NCBI GenBank assembly: GCA_026417995.1
Contig: JAOACF010000014.1
Span: 1-33,162, forward strand
Source: Negativicutes bacterium
GTDB lineage: Bacteria; Bacillota; Negativicutes; Sporomusales; JAOACF01
Direction: 5' to 3'
DNA: 33,162 nt
A model generated the notes under the pieces. It had not been told where the DNA came from, searched no databases, and saw only the letters and a list, made by a program, of their open reading frames with translations. The position numbers and the translations under genes are program-made. Positions 18,704 to 26,934 of this stretch are shown in pieces. The first letter of the stretch is position 1. Every line of letters starts with the position of its first letter.

Positions 18704-19216
18704 TTATTTAAACTTAACCCTTCCTATCGGTACGCTCCTTCGGTCCTGTACATCGATTACCAGTCCATCCATGGGAGCTACCAGCTCTGAGTTAGGAACA
18801 CTGACAATCAGTTGCGCTTGCCCGTCAAAGTAATTTGCATCAATTTCGATATAGTCGCCATCGTATATGGCAAATTTAAGATCGCCGCGAGCGAAATCGC
18901 CGACAGATTGTCCGTTCACCGTCGCGTAAATATAGGGTGAAGTTTGTGGACGAATCAGCCTGAGAACGATTACTCTGCTCTCACGCAGCGATTTTAGCGG
19001 GCTAACTGCCATTGCTTCGCTTTTTTCACTGACGGTGAGCGGCTGTACTGCATAGAGAGGCGAATTCCTCGCAACCGTCTCGCCTTCCAGTTTGTCGATG
19101 CGCGATACATAATGCCGTGTCGTATCTTTAATAAATAAAAGTTGTATAATCATTAGGACGCTGAGCAGCAACGCCGCCAGCTTGAGAAGGATTTTTTCTC
19201 CAGTCGCAATCCACAT
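18704..19216 (-). CDS. Hypothetical protein with N-terminal membrane anchor
   Basis: 170 aa; one TM segment LLKLAALLLSVLMIIQLLFI followed by an apparently extracytoplasmic beta-rich domain; no family recognised. Confidence 0.75.
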   Translation of the reverse strand: MWIATGEKILLKLAALLLSVLMIIQLLFIKDTTRHYVSRIDKLEGETVARNSPLYAVQPLTVSEKSEAMAVSPLKSLRESRVIVLRLIRPQTSPYIYATVNGQSVGDFARGDLKFAIYDGDYIEIDANYFDGQAQLIVSVPNSELVAPMDGLVIDVQDRRSVPIGRVKFK

Positions 19217-19274
19217 TGAAATTCCACCTGCCTAATAGGCTATCTAGTCTATTATGCACTGGCGGTTTCCATAT

Positions 19275-20513
19275 TTATACTGAGGCTGCATGCCTGCCGG
19301 CCACATAACCGCTGGAAAAGGCGGCCTGGAGGTTGTACCCGCCGGTATATCCGTCAATATCCAACACCTCGCCTGCAAAATAGAGACTAGCAACCAGCTT
19401 GGATTCCATTGTGGAAGGGTTAACCTCCTTAGTGCTGACCCCGCCTGCAGTGACAATGGCTTCGCTTACCGGACGGGTCTTGGTAATCGCAAGCGTAAAC
19501 CGAGTAATAGTTTCTAATAAACGAAGCCGCTCCGACTTGGTAATTTGGTGCACCGGTTTATCTGGGTCCAAAAAGGATAAATCAATAACGGTGTCAATCA
19601 TTTTGGCTGGCAAGAGATCGCCCAGCGCGTTTTTCAGCGCCTTGCGCGCATATTTCTCAAAATCGCGCTGAATCCGCTTGTCCAGTATTTCCGGTGTTAA
19701 AGCCGGCTTTAAATTTATGGTAACAATAACTTCCTTTTGTTTATCTAAGAGCGGCGCGACATATTTGCTGAGCGAGAGTATGATCGGCCCGGAAATTCCG
19801 AAATGTGTGAATAACATTTCACCGAAGTCCGCTGCAACCTTTTTTCCTTCGCTGTACACTGTGGCCTCGACGTTTCTCAGCGATAACCCCTGCAGGTCGG
19901 CAATCCAGTCTTCTGCGACCTCCAGCGGTACCAGCGAGGGTTTAATGTCCACAATGGTATGACCGACTTGCTTCGCCATGATGTATCCGTCACCGGAAGA
20001 GCCTGTTCCGGGATAGGACATACCGCCGGTGGCAACAACGACTGCATCCGCCAAATATCGGCGTCCGGCCTTGTCAACCGCGCCCCGTACGAGGCCATTC
20101 TCAACCAGCAGCCGTCGTGCCGGACAGTTGAGCAGCACTTCGACGCCCAGCTCTTTCAAACTCCGCTCAAAAGCAACCACCACATCACGCGCCTTGTCAC
20201 TGGCCGGAAAAACGCGGCCGCCGCGTTCCACTTTGGTCTCGACACCATTAGCTCGCAAAAACTCAATCAGATCCTGGTTGGTAAAACTGCGGAGCGCGCT
20301 ATTAAGAAAACGGCCGTTGCCGGGGATATTCCTGATGATTTCAGGAATATCGGCAATATTGGTAAGGTTGCAGCGCCCCTTTCCCGTAATCAGCAGTTTC
20401 CGTCCCACTGACGGCATTTTCTCCAGCAGGACAACCTTGCCGCCATGTGCGGCTGCGCTGACGGCGGCCATTAATCCTCCTGCCCCGCCGCCTATGATCA
20501 ATACCTGTTTCAC
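19275..20513 (-). CDS. BaiN/HI0933-family NAD(P)/FAD-dependent oxidoreductase
   Basis: VLIIGGGAGGLMAAVSAAAHGGKVVLLEKMPSVGRKLLITGKGRCNLTN; ATGGMSYPGTGSSGDGY; FAGEVLDIDGYTGGYNLQAAFSSGYVAG. Confidence 0.92.
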   Translation of the reverse strand: MKQVLIIGGGAGGLMAAVSAAAHGGKVVLLEKMPSVGRKLLITGKGRCNLTNIADIPEIIRNIPGNGRFLNSALRSFTNQDLIEFLRANGVETKVERGGRVFPASDKARDVVVAFERSLKELGVEVLLNCPARRLLVENGLVRGAVDKAGRRYLADAVVVATGGMSYPGTGSSGDGYIMAKQVGHTIVDIKPSLVPLEVAEDWIADLQGLSLRNVEATVYSEGKKVAADFGEMLFTHFGISGPIILSLSKYVAPLLDKQKEVIVTINLKPALTPEILDKRIQRDFEKYARKALKNALGDLLPAKMIDTVIDLSFLDPDKPVHQITKSERLRLLETITRFTLAITKTRPVSEAIVTAGGVSTKEVNPSTMESKLVASLYFAGEVLDIDGYTGGYNLQAAFSSGYVAGRHAASV

Positions 20514-20555
20514 GCTCGTATCCCCGCCATTCGTAGATAGTGCCGTAAGCCAAGA

Positions 20556-20584
20556 AGACCCTTATCCCCTAAGGGAAAGGGTCT
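20556..20584 (-). terminator. Terminator-like hairpin at the end of rluB
   Basis: AGACCCTT/AAGGGTCT outer stem with inner TCCC/GGGA; overlaps the rluB stop codon; T-tract weak. Confidence 0.6.
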
Positions 20585-21305
20585 ATCTTTTTATTAATTC
20601 TTTTAGTCGAGCGACTTCACTCGCGGTCAAATGCCGGTACTGGCCGCGCCGGACGCCGGTTAAGTCTAGAAAAGCAAAGCGTGAGCGCTTGAGTTGTTTG
20701 ACCGGATGGCCGACTGCTTCGCACATCCGGCGAACCTGGCGGTTTTTCCCTTCGTGAATGACAATCTCCAGCGCTGTTACGTCGCGTTCGGCATCGTATT
20801 CTAATACCTTCACCTGTGCCGGTGCAGTCATGCCGTCTGCGAGCTTTACACCTTTTCGCAGTTGCGTAAGCGCAGATGTGCCAGGCTGCCCTTTGACTTT
20901 AGCTATGTAGGTTTTCAAAATATGACGACTGGGATGAGTAAGGCCAAATGTCAATTCCCCGTCATTGGTCATGAGGAGTAGTCCCTCAGTATTATAGTCC
21001 AGTCTGCCAACGGGATACAACCGCTCTGGTACATCATTTACCAGCTCGGTAACCGTTTTCCGACCCTGCGGGTCAGAAACGGTTGTAACATAACCTTTAG
21101 GCTTGTTCAGCAGGATGTAGACACGCTTGTTCCTTGGCAGCGGCTTGCCGTTCACTGTTACCAAATCATTGGTGTCCACTTTCGCGCCCAACTCTTTCAC
21201 AATTTGTCCGTTGACCGCCACCCTGCCTTCCAGAATGAGTGCTTCTGCATGACGCCGGGATGCAACACCGGCATGACTAATTACTTTTTGAAGACGCTCG
21301 AGCAT
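20583..21305 (-). CDS. rluB: 23S rRNA pseudouridine synthase, RluB/RsuA family
   Basis: S4-like N-terminus (RLQKVISHAGVASRRHAEALILEGRVAVNG), PVGRLDYNTEGLLLMTNDGEL, EGKNRQVRRMCEAVGHPV. Confidence 0.94.
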   Translation of the reverse strand: MLERLQKVISHAGVASRRHAEALILEGRVAVNGQIVKELGAKVDTNDLVTVNGKPLPRNKRVYILLNKPKGYVTTVSDPQGRKTVTELVNDVPERLYPVGRLDYNTEGLLLMTNDGELTFGLTHPSRHILKTYIAKVKGQPGTSALTQLRKGVKLADGMTAPAQVKVLEYDAERDVTALEIVIHEGKNRQVRRMCEAVGHPVKQLKRSRFAFLDLTGVRRGQYRHLTASEVARLKELIKR

Positions 21306-21350
21306 TTAAACGTATCACCTCATAGAGTAGTCGTCTGCTGCATCATATGG

Positions 21351-22328
21351 CTAAATAAAGCTGACAAAATCGGTTTGCACTTTACAGGTCCGGACGGTTT
21401 TGCCGCTGCGCGTCTCTTTGTCGCAACTGCCGCACACACCTTCGCCGCAGCACATGGTTGCATTATTGGTGGCTGCCATGGGCAAATTGAGATTTACGGC
21501 CTGCATAGCGCGAATAATTCCATAATGCTGGTCATCAGGCCCCGCGCTCACGACTAGATCAGGAGTATTGCCCGGTGCGACGATCAAGTCCTGCAGTCGC
21601 GCCAATCCTTCGCGCCGCATTGAATTTACTTTGATCACTTCGATGCCCCATTTGCTAAACTCTTCTTCGACGATGATTTTCCCAATTTTCCCGGGCGCCA
21701 CAATAGCAACGACCTTATTCTTATTCTCGCTTAACGCTTTGGCTATCAGCACCGCCGGGGGCTGACCCATGCCACCTGCCAACAGTACAATATAGCCTTC
21801 GGTAATTTTATCAATCCATGGCTGGCCAAATACACCGTTATAGTAAGGACCCTTCACTACCAAGGTTTGAAGTCCCTGTTCCAGAACGCGAGAAGATTTG
21901 GCACCGATAGCTTCGATTACTACTTCAATCTTTTCGTTTTCTACTGCCATAATTCCTACCGGAAACTTAAAAAACTCGGGATCATCCGATCGGCGCAGAA
22001 AGACAAAGGAACCAGGGCGGTTTAAACTTTCCGCCAATTCTGGCGGAACAAGCAGTTGTACCCGGCAGGTGTCTGGCGCAATTTCTTCCAGCCTGCTAAT
22101 CGGCGCTGCGACTTCGGTTCTGGTTTTGACATCATCCCAGTTCCATTTCTTATTAGTAGTAGACTGCCATGTTTTTTCGTTGAGTATGCAAACGCCCGTC
22201 CAGTTGCAGTTGCACACCTGTTCGCCACGCAGATGGCTGCAATAGACGCAATGGTTAACCTCTGCCAATATACAGGGACAATATGGAGAATTGATGTCGA
22301 TGCAGCGAGCCGGCAAACGATTTCTCAT
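21351..22328 (-). CDS. PyrK/sulfide-dehydrogenase-like FAD/NAD- and [2Fe-2S]-binding protein with Cys-rich N-terminal domain
   Basis: LLAGGMGQPPAVLIAKAL NAD-binding motif; C-terminal CCGEGVCGSCDKETRSGKTVRTC cluster motif; N-terminus CIDINSPYCPCILAEVNHCVYCSHLRGEQVCNCNWTGVC. Start ATG 22328 (GGGGAGG SD). Confidence 0.85.
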   Translation of the reverse strand: MRNRLPARCIDINSPYCPCILAEVNHCVYCSHLRGEQVCNCNWTGVCILNEKTWQSTTNKKWNWDDVKTRTEVAAPISRLEEIAPDTCRVQLLVPPELAESLNRPGSFVFLRRSDDPEFFKFPVGIMAVENEKIEVVIEAIGAKSSRVLEQGLQTLVVKGPYYNGVFGQPWIDKITEGYIVLLAGGMGQPPAVLIAKALSENKNKVVAIVAPGKIGKIIVEEEFSKWGIEVIKVNSMRREGLARLQDLIVAPGNTPDLVVSAGPDDQHYGIIRAMQAVNLNLPMAATNNATMCCGEGVCGSCDKETRSGKTVRTCKVQTDFVSFI

Positions 22329-22344
22329 GACAGTTTTCCTCCCC

Positions 22345-23625
22345 TTATACCAGACATTGATTATAAATATCGCGAAGACCGCTCTGCTCCACTCGTGTTT
22401 GAATTTGCTCACGGTCTGTTGCGTAAAGACCGGTGGCCTTCATGCGCTCAAAGTAAACCGACCCGGAAAAAGTATAGCGTATTTTAAGCCCGTTCGGTGT
22501 ATGCATCTGCTCATGCACAAAGCTGATAATATCCCCCACGGCCAGCGTCCGCGGCAACTCCAGATACTGCATGTCGATACAACAGCGCACGGCGTTGTGA
22601 CCGGCTAACAACCCAGTGACAATAGCTTCGGTATGACCTACCATTACGCCGGATTTTTCGCCGCCGCAGAAAAGATTGTCGACGCCGTCTACTTTTAGGC
22701 TGTTATTACAAGGTGCAATAGCTAAGTACCGGACTGAATTCCCTTTACCGCCGGCATAAGGATCGGCAAAACGTGCGCTTTCAAACCCAGGAATGGTTCT
22801 TAGCTCTTCCAGCGGGAAAAATGATGTCATGAGTTTTGCGTGTCCTGTATCCAAAAGCACAAGGTTTGTGGCGTACTCATCAACCGCATACTGCGTGCAT
22901 GCCTTTTTACCCAGTGAATTTGTTTTTACCAATTCGTCGGGCAGCTTTACCACTACAACACCGGTAGCCTCCAGGATCCGCCGTATATCCTCGGAGAGTG
23001 AGTCTTTGGCCAGCTTGCAGGAGCCGCTCATGGCACCGCTAGATCCATCGGTTTTGCGTCCGGTGTATTCCTTGACGTCAGCCTTAGCGGTGATACTGAC
23101 CCGCGGGCCAAATGCCGGGCAGCGCAACACGCACATTGCACAGCCATTGCCGTACTTGAGACAGTTGCCCATCGGCCCTGCTGAACCGGTCGTATCGACA
23201 AACGCATCACCGTCAACCGTGTCGCCAGAATCAAGCACCACTGCCTGAATTTTCCTTCCCATTTTCACAACGTCGGTAACCCGGGACTGAAACAACAACT
23301 CCACGCCATAGTTTTTCAGAACACTTCTGACCAGAGGTTCGATAGTTGTAACATCATACAGCGAGGCATGATTATGTCCGGGAAAGCTAATATTCTTATG
23401 CCTGGTTTTCGCGTCCATGGCCACGAACAAGTCGCTGCCACCCATTGCGATCGCTTCCTCAGCAGCGGTATAACGCCCGTTGTTGCGAAAAATGCCGCCC
23501 ACAAGCCCGGTTCCTAATAATAAATCGGTTCGCTCGATAAGTGTAACCTGAGCCCCTGCTTTAGCCGCAGCGAGCGCCGCTGCGCATCCGGCCCAGCCAC
23601 CTCCTACAACCACCACTTTGATCAT
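22345..23625 (-). CDS. FAD-dependent oxidoreductase (FAD_oxidored-type)
   Basis: MIKVVVVGGGWAGCAAALAAAKAGAQVTLIERTDLLLG dinucleotide-binding motif; GNGCAMCVLRCPAFGPRVS Cys motif; C-terminal NLFCGGEKSGVMVGHTEAIVTGLLAGHNA. Start ATG 23625. Confidence 0.88.
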   Translation of the reverse strand: MIKVVVVGGGWAGCAAALAAAKAGAQVTLIERTDLLLGTGLVGGIFRNNGRYTAAEEAIAMGGSDLFVAMDAKTRHKNISFPGHNHASLYDVTTIEPLVRSVLKNYGVELLFQSRVTDVVKMGRKIQAVVLDSGDTVDGDAFVDTTGSAGPMGNCLKYGNGCAMCVLRCPAFGPRVSITAKADVKEYTGRKTDGSSGAMSGSCKLAKDSLSEDIRRILEATGVVVVKLPDELVKTNSLGKKACTQYAVDEYATNLVLLDTGHAKLMTSFFPLEELRTIPGFESARFADPYAGGKGNSVRYLAIAPCNNSLKVDGVDNLFCGGEKSGVMVGHTEAIVTGLLAGHNAVRCCIDMQYLELPRTLAVGDIISFVHEQMHTPNGLKIRYTFSGSVYFERMKATGLYATDREQIQTRVEQSGLRDIYNQCLV

Positions 23626-23700
23626 GGACTTCCCCCCACTCTCCGTATTCACACTTTCAGTGTATTCATGCTAGCGTGAAATGCTACAGAAGGGAAATGA

Positions 23701-23733
23701 AAAGTGGCCGGAAACCTTTGGTCACCAGCCACG
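23701..23733 (-). terminator. Probable terminator after spmB
   Basis: Minus strand GTGGCTGG-N13-CCGGCCAC (one G-U) followed by TTTT. Confidence 0.55.
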
Positions 23734-23748
23734 AAAGATATTGCATCA

Positions 23749-24285
23749 TTAACCGAAAAGCATCCGGCAAACAATGATCGAACCGATAAAGCCCGTAAAA
23801 TCTCCGAGAAGCCCGACAAACAGCGAATAGCGAGGCTTAAAGACGCCTACCGCGCCAAAGTATACGGTAATGATATACAACGTGGTATCAGTACTGCCGA
23901 GAATGGTTGAGGCCATTTTTCCAATAAGCGAATCAGGGCCGAAGGAATTTAAAATTTCGGTTGTTAACCCCAGCGAACCTGTGCCGGAAATGGGACGCAT
24001 GATGGCTAACGGTGCTAAGTCCGGCGGTATGCCAAACGCCTCTAAAACCGGCCGGGCAACACCAATGCAAAAATCCATCGCTCCTGACGCACGGAAGATA
24101 TTAATGGCAACCAGCATAGCAATCAAAAACGGCATGATGCGAATCGCCGTATGGAAACCTTCCCCGGCGCCTTCTACAAATGTTTCATAAACCTTAACTT
24201 TGCGAAAATAGCCGATCAGCGGTATGAACAATAAAATCGCCGGAATTGCCAACTGTGATAACTCCTCGGTGATATCAGCAAACAT
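23749..24285 (-). CDS. spmB: Spore maturation protein B
   Basis: Nucleoside-recognition-like GFHTAIRIMPFLIAMLVAINIFRASGAMD; MRPISGTGSLGL; GSTDTTLYIITVYFGAVGV. Confidence 0.93.
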   Translation of the reverse strand: MFADITEELSQLAIPAILLFIPLIGYFRKVKVYETFVEGAGEGFHTAIRIMPFLIAMLVAINIFRASGAMDFCIGVARPVLEAFGIPPDLAPLAIMRPISGTGSLGLTTEILNSFGPDSLIGKMASTILGSTDTTLYIITVYFGAVGVFKPRYSLFVGLLGDFTGFIGSIIVCRMLFG

Positions 24286-24291
24286 ACGGCC

Positions 24292-24885
24292 CTACCTCCT
24301 CTGGCGAGGATACAGCAGCGTGCGGCACACCCAATCTGCGGCGAGAGCGACGCAAGTCGCAGTCAAACTTACCAGAATGGTCGCACCGACAATTTCAGAA
24401 GGATTGATCGAACCAGCAGCCGACCTGAGGGCAATAATCGTTGCCGGTACCAGCGTAAAGCCGGTGGTGCAAAGCGCCAGCAACGTGCACATCGCCTCAG
24501 AAGCGCTGTCGGCGTTCTTATTCAGCTTTTGTAATTCCTGCATGGCTTTGATCCCGAGCGGAGTTGCTGCATTGCCCAGTCCCATCATATTGGCGCTCAC
24601 CGTCATAATGATTGAGCCCATGGCCGGATGGCCCGGCGGCACGCTGGGAAACAGTAACCTGATCAAAGGACCAAGCGCCCGGGCAACAAGACGGATAACT
24701 CCAGCTTTTTCAGCGATTTTCATAATGCCAAGCCACAAGCACATGACGCCAATCAATTTAAAAGAAAGCAGCACCGCGCTTTCTGCGCCGCTGATCGCTG
24801 CCTGCGTCACAACATCAATCTTATTATTGATGGCGGCGTAAATAATCCCGCCTGCCATAAGTGCCAGCCAAATCGCGTTTATCAT
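24292..24885 (-). CDS. spmA: Spore maturation protein A
   Basis: MINAIWLALMAGGIIYAAINNKID...; MGLGNAATPLGIKAMQELQKLN. Start corrected to ATG 24885; the track ORF runs back through the dac terminator. Confidence 0.92.
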   Translation of the reverse strand: MINAIWLALMAGGIIYAAINNKIDVVTQAAISGAESAVLLSFKLIGVMCLWLGIMKIAEKAGVIRLVARALGPLIRLLFPSVPPGHPAMGSIIMTVSANMMGLGNAATPLGIKAMQELQKLNKNADSASEAMCTLLALCTTGFTLVPATIIALRSAAGSINPSEIVGATILVSLTATCVALAADWVCRTLLYPRQRR

Positions 24886-24935
24886 GCACTCCCCTCCATC
24901 AATAGAGCGTATGACACTGCCTGGAGCGCTAGAAC

Positions 24936-24962
24936 AAAAAAAGCCTAGCCCGAAGGCTAGGC
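24936..24962 (-). terminator. Rho-independent terminator of the D-Ala-D-Ala carboxypeptidase gene
   Basis: Minus strand GCCTAGCC-TTCG-GGCTAGGC-TTTTTTT (UUCG tetraloop); stop codon TAG (24957-24959) lies in the stem. Confidence 0.93.
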
Positions 24963-26105
24963 AAAGTTGCGAATAACAAACGTAAAGAAACTCCATAGCG
25001 ATCCCCAGAGTAAACGGAACAATGATTTGCGTTCCACTTCTTCGACTGCTACCAGGTCAACCGATGATACCTCAACATTTTTATACATAACTTTCAGCGT
25101 CCCTAGCTTCTGACCGGCTTTAACCGGAGCTTCCACAGCCGTTGCAGTATTGACAACAGTGGTAAACTGTCCTTTGTCGTCTTCGGAGACCGGTACGGTG
25201 ATTGCCGCACTAGCTACCGCCTTAACATTATCTGTTTTGCCATTGTTTACGCGCACCGTCTTAAAAATATCACCCTTATGAAAAAGCGTGACCGGTTTTA
25301 CCTGGCTAAAACCATAATCCAACAGCGCCATCGAGTCTTCCCACATATAATCGCTGTCCAGTACGACCGCGATCAGTTGAATGCCATTGCGGCTGGCGCC
25401 CGAAACCAGACAGCGCCCGGCGGCTTCGGTATAGCCGGTCTTAACTCCATTACCACCTTCGTACCGCCAAAGCATTTTGTTTTCATTATAGAGTTCCCGG
25501 TCATGGTTTTTACCAGGCCAGGGGATAATCTTATGCTTGGTGCCGACAATTTGTGCAAATATGGGATTTTTGTAGCCATAAGCAGCTAATTTGGCCAAAT
25601 CATGAGCGGTGCTGTAGTGATTCGGATCAGGCAGTCCGCTGGAGTTGGTGAAATTAGTATTAACCGCTCCAATGGCATGGGCTTTTTCAGTCATGAGTTT
25701 CGCAAACTTTTCGACACTGCCGGAAATATGTTCCGCTACCGCGACGGTGGCGTCGTTGCCGGAAACCAGCATGATGCCATAGAGCATATCTTCCATTTTG
25801 AGCTGTTCACCGGCAGCCAGCCAGAGCGAAGAACCTTCCGTCGAAGCCGCGTTGGCACTCGTCGTCACAATATCATTCAAGTTGCCGTGCTCAAGCGCCG
25901 TAATCAGTGTCACCAATTTCGTGGTGCTGGCAGGATAGCGACGTTCTTCAGCATTCTTAGCGAACAACACCTTGCCGGTTGATGCTTCTATGACAACGGC
26001 TGATTTGGCGGAAAGGCTATCAATAGCAGCTGCCTGCGCCAGCGCTGAAGGCGCAAGCAGGAAAAAGACTAACAGGACGAGCGCAGTAATCGTCTTTTTG
26101 AGCAC
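24957..26105 (-). CDS. D-alanyl-D-alanine carboxypeptidase (penicillin-binding protein, DacF/DacA-like)
   Basis: SxxK YPASTTKLVTLITALEHG, SGNDA, KTGYTEAAG motifs; signal peptide; C-terminal hydrophobic/amphipathic tail. Start taken as GTG 26105. Confidence 0.94.
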   Translation of the reverse strand: MLKKTITALVLLVFFLLAPSALAQAAAIDSLSAKSAVVIEASTGKVLFAKNAEERRYPASTTKLVTLITALEHGNLNDIVTTSANAASTEGSSLWLAAGEQLKMEDMLYGIMLVSGNDATVAVAEHISGSVEKFAKLMTEKAHAIGAVNTNFTNSSGLPDPNHYSTAHDLAKLAAYGYKNPIFAQIVGTKHKIIPWPGKNHDRELYNENKMLWRYEGGNGVKTGYTEAAGRCLVSGASRNGIQLIAVVLDSDYMWEDSMALLDYGFSQVKPVTLFHKGDIFKTVRVNNGKTDNVKAVASAAITVPVSEDDKGQFTTVVNTATAVEAPVKAGQKLGTLKVMYKNVEVSSVDLVAVEEVERKSLFRLLWGSLWSFFTFVIRNFA

Positions 26106-26146
26106 TGTTGTTTGATCCTTTCTCAAGTTCTTACGAACCATTGTAT

Positions 26147-26175
26147 ATTATAGCTTTATTTTTTCCCGCCGTCAA
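26147..26175 (-). promoter_or_regulatory. Strong sigma-A-type promoter for the dac gene
   Basis: Minus strand TTGACG-N17-TATAAT; predicted +1 near 26140. Confidence 0.75.
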
Positions 26176-26240
26176 AAAACTCTACATCAAGGCCGCGCTT
26201 GCCGGGAATAATAAATTCAAATTATAGGGAGGTGAATACA

Positions 26241-26429
26241 TTGGAAACACTCGATATTAAAACCGCACTGCGTACCACTTTGACACAAAAACAGGAATTG
26301 GTCCGCGACTATCAAACTTATGCCGAGCAGATAAACAACCCGGAAGTTTCCAAAATGTACCGGCATTTTGCAGAGGCGGAGGCGCTCCATGCCACTCAGA
26401 TTCAGAAAGCATTAGACCAGCTTCATTAA
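26241..26429 (+). CDS. Small (62 aa) helical-hairpin, ferritin-like-looking protein
   Basis: TTG start behind GGGAGGTG; METLDIKTALRTTLTQKQELVRDYQTYAEQINNPEVSKMYRHFAEAEALHATQIQKALDQLH. Confidence 0.75.
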   Translation: METLDIKTALRTTLTQKQELVRDYQTYAEQINNPEVSKMYRHFAEAEALHATQIQKALDQLH

Positions 26430-26439
26430 AATGTATGAG

Positions 26440-26467
26440 AAAAGCCACACCTTAATGTGTGGCTTTT
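26440..26467. terminator. Bidirectional terminator between the 62-aa gene and ytfJ
   Basis: 11-bp stem AAAAGCCACAC/GTGTGGCTTTT with 6-nt loop; T-runs on both strands. Confidence 0.9.
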
Positions 26468-26487
26468 AATACTTCCTGAATACTTCT

Positions 26488-26934
26488 TTAATGCTTATCC
26501 CTCGCTATTTCGGCGGTATCAGCCAATTGCTCCAGTTTATCCTCTTTCACTTTGTTGCAGGACATCATTTCCTGCACCTTAGCAATGACCTGGGGAACCA
26601 TATCAACAAGCCGGTCATAAATTACCGGCCCGTGAACCGGCAGAAAGCGCACGCCATTATTGGGGGAGCATACCAGAAAGCCAACCGGTCTTACGCTAAC
26701 GCCTGCGCCGCTGCCGCCGCCGAAAGGATGAGCGGCATGAATCTTATCATTACTCTCCTCTGTTTCATAGTCTCCGCCTCCTGCCGCAAAACCGAAGGCA
26801 ACCTTGGAAATAGGAATGATAACTGTACCGTCGGGAGTTTCTACCGTGTCACCTATGATCGTATTTACGTCTATCATTTCTTTAATACTTTCCATAGCCG
26901 TTTTCATGAGTCCCTGGATAGGGTGTTCAGCCAC
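26488..26934 (-). CDS. ytfJ: Sporulation protein YtfJ (GerW family)
   Basis: MEHPIQGLMKTAMESIKEMID-type N-terminus, VETPDGTVIIPISKVAFGFAAGGGDYE, PFGGGSGAGVSVRPVGFLV. Confidence 0.95.
   Translation of the reverse strand: MAEHPIQGLMKTAMESIKEMIDVNTIIGDTVETPDGTVIIPISKVAFGFAAGGGDYETEESNDKIHAAHPFGGGSGAGVSVRPVGFLVCSPNNGVRFLPVHGPVIYDRLVDMVPQVIAKVQEMMSCNKVKEDKLEQLADTAEIARDKH

Noticed and set aside
19233-19254. Inverted repeat TAATAG-N10-CTATTA between the flavoprotein and the 170-aa gene
   Set aside because: Only 6 bp per arm, AT-rich, no T-tract; not distinguishable from chance.
20029-20757. 242-aa plus-strand ORF antisense to the BaiN-type gene and rluB
   Set aside because: Ser/Arg-rich shadow translation spanning two real minus-strand genes; no homology recognised.
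22412-23652. ORF-track starts upstream of the redox pair and similar N-terminal extensions (der, spmA, dac, DUF512, spoIIP)
   Set aside because: Internal starts have better SD spacing and match family N-termini; the longer versions overlap terminators, promoters or neighbouring genes.
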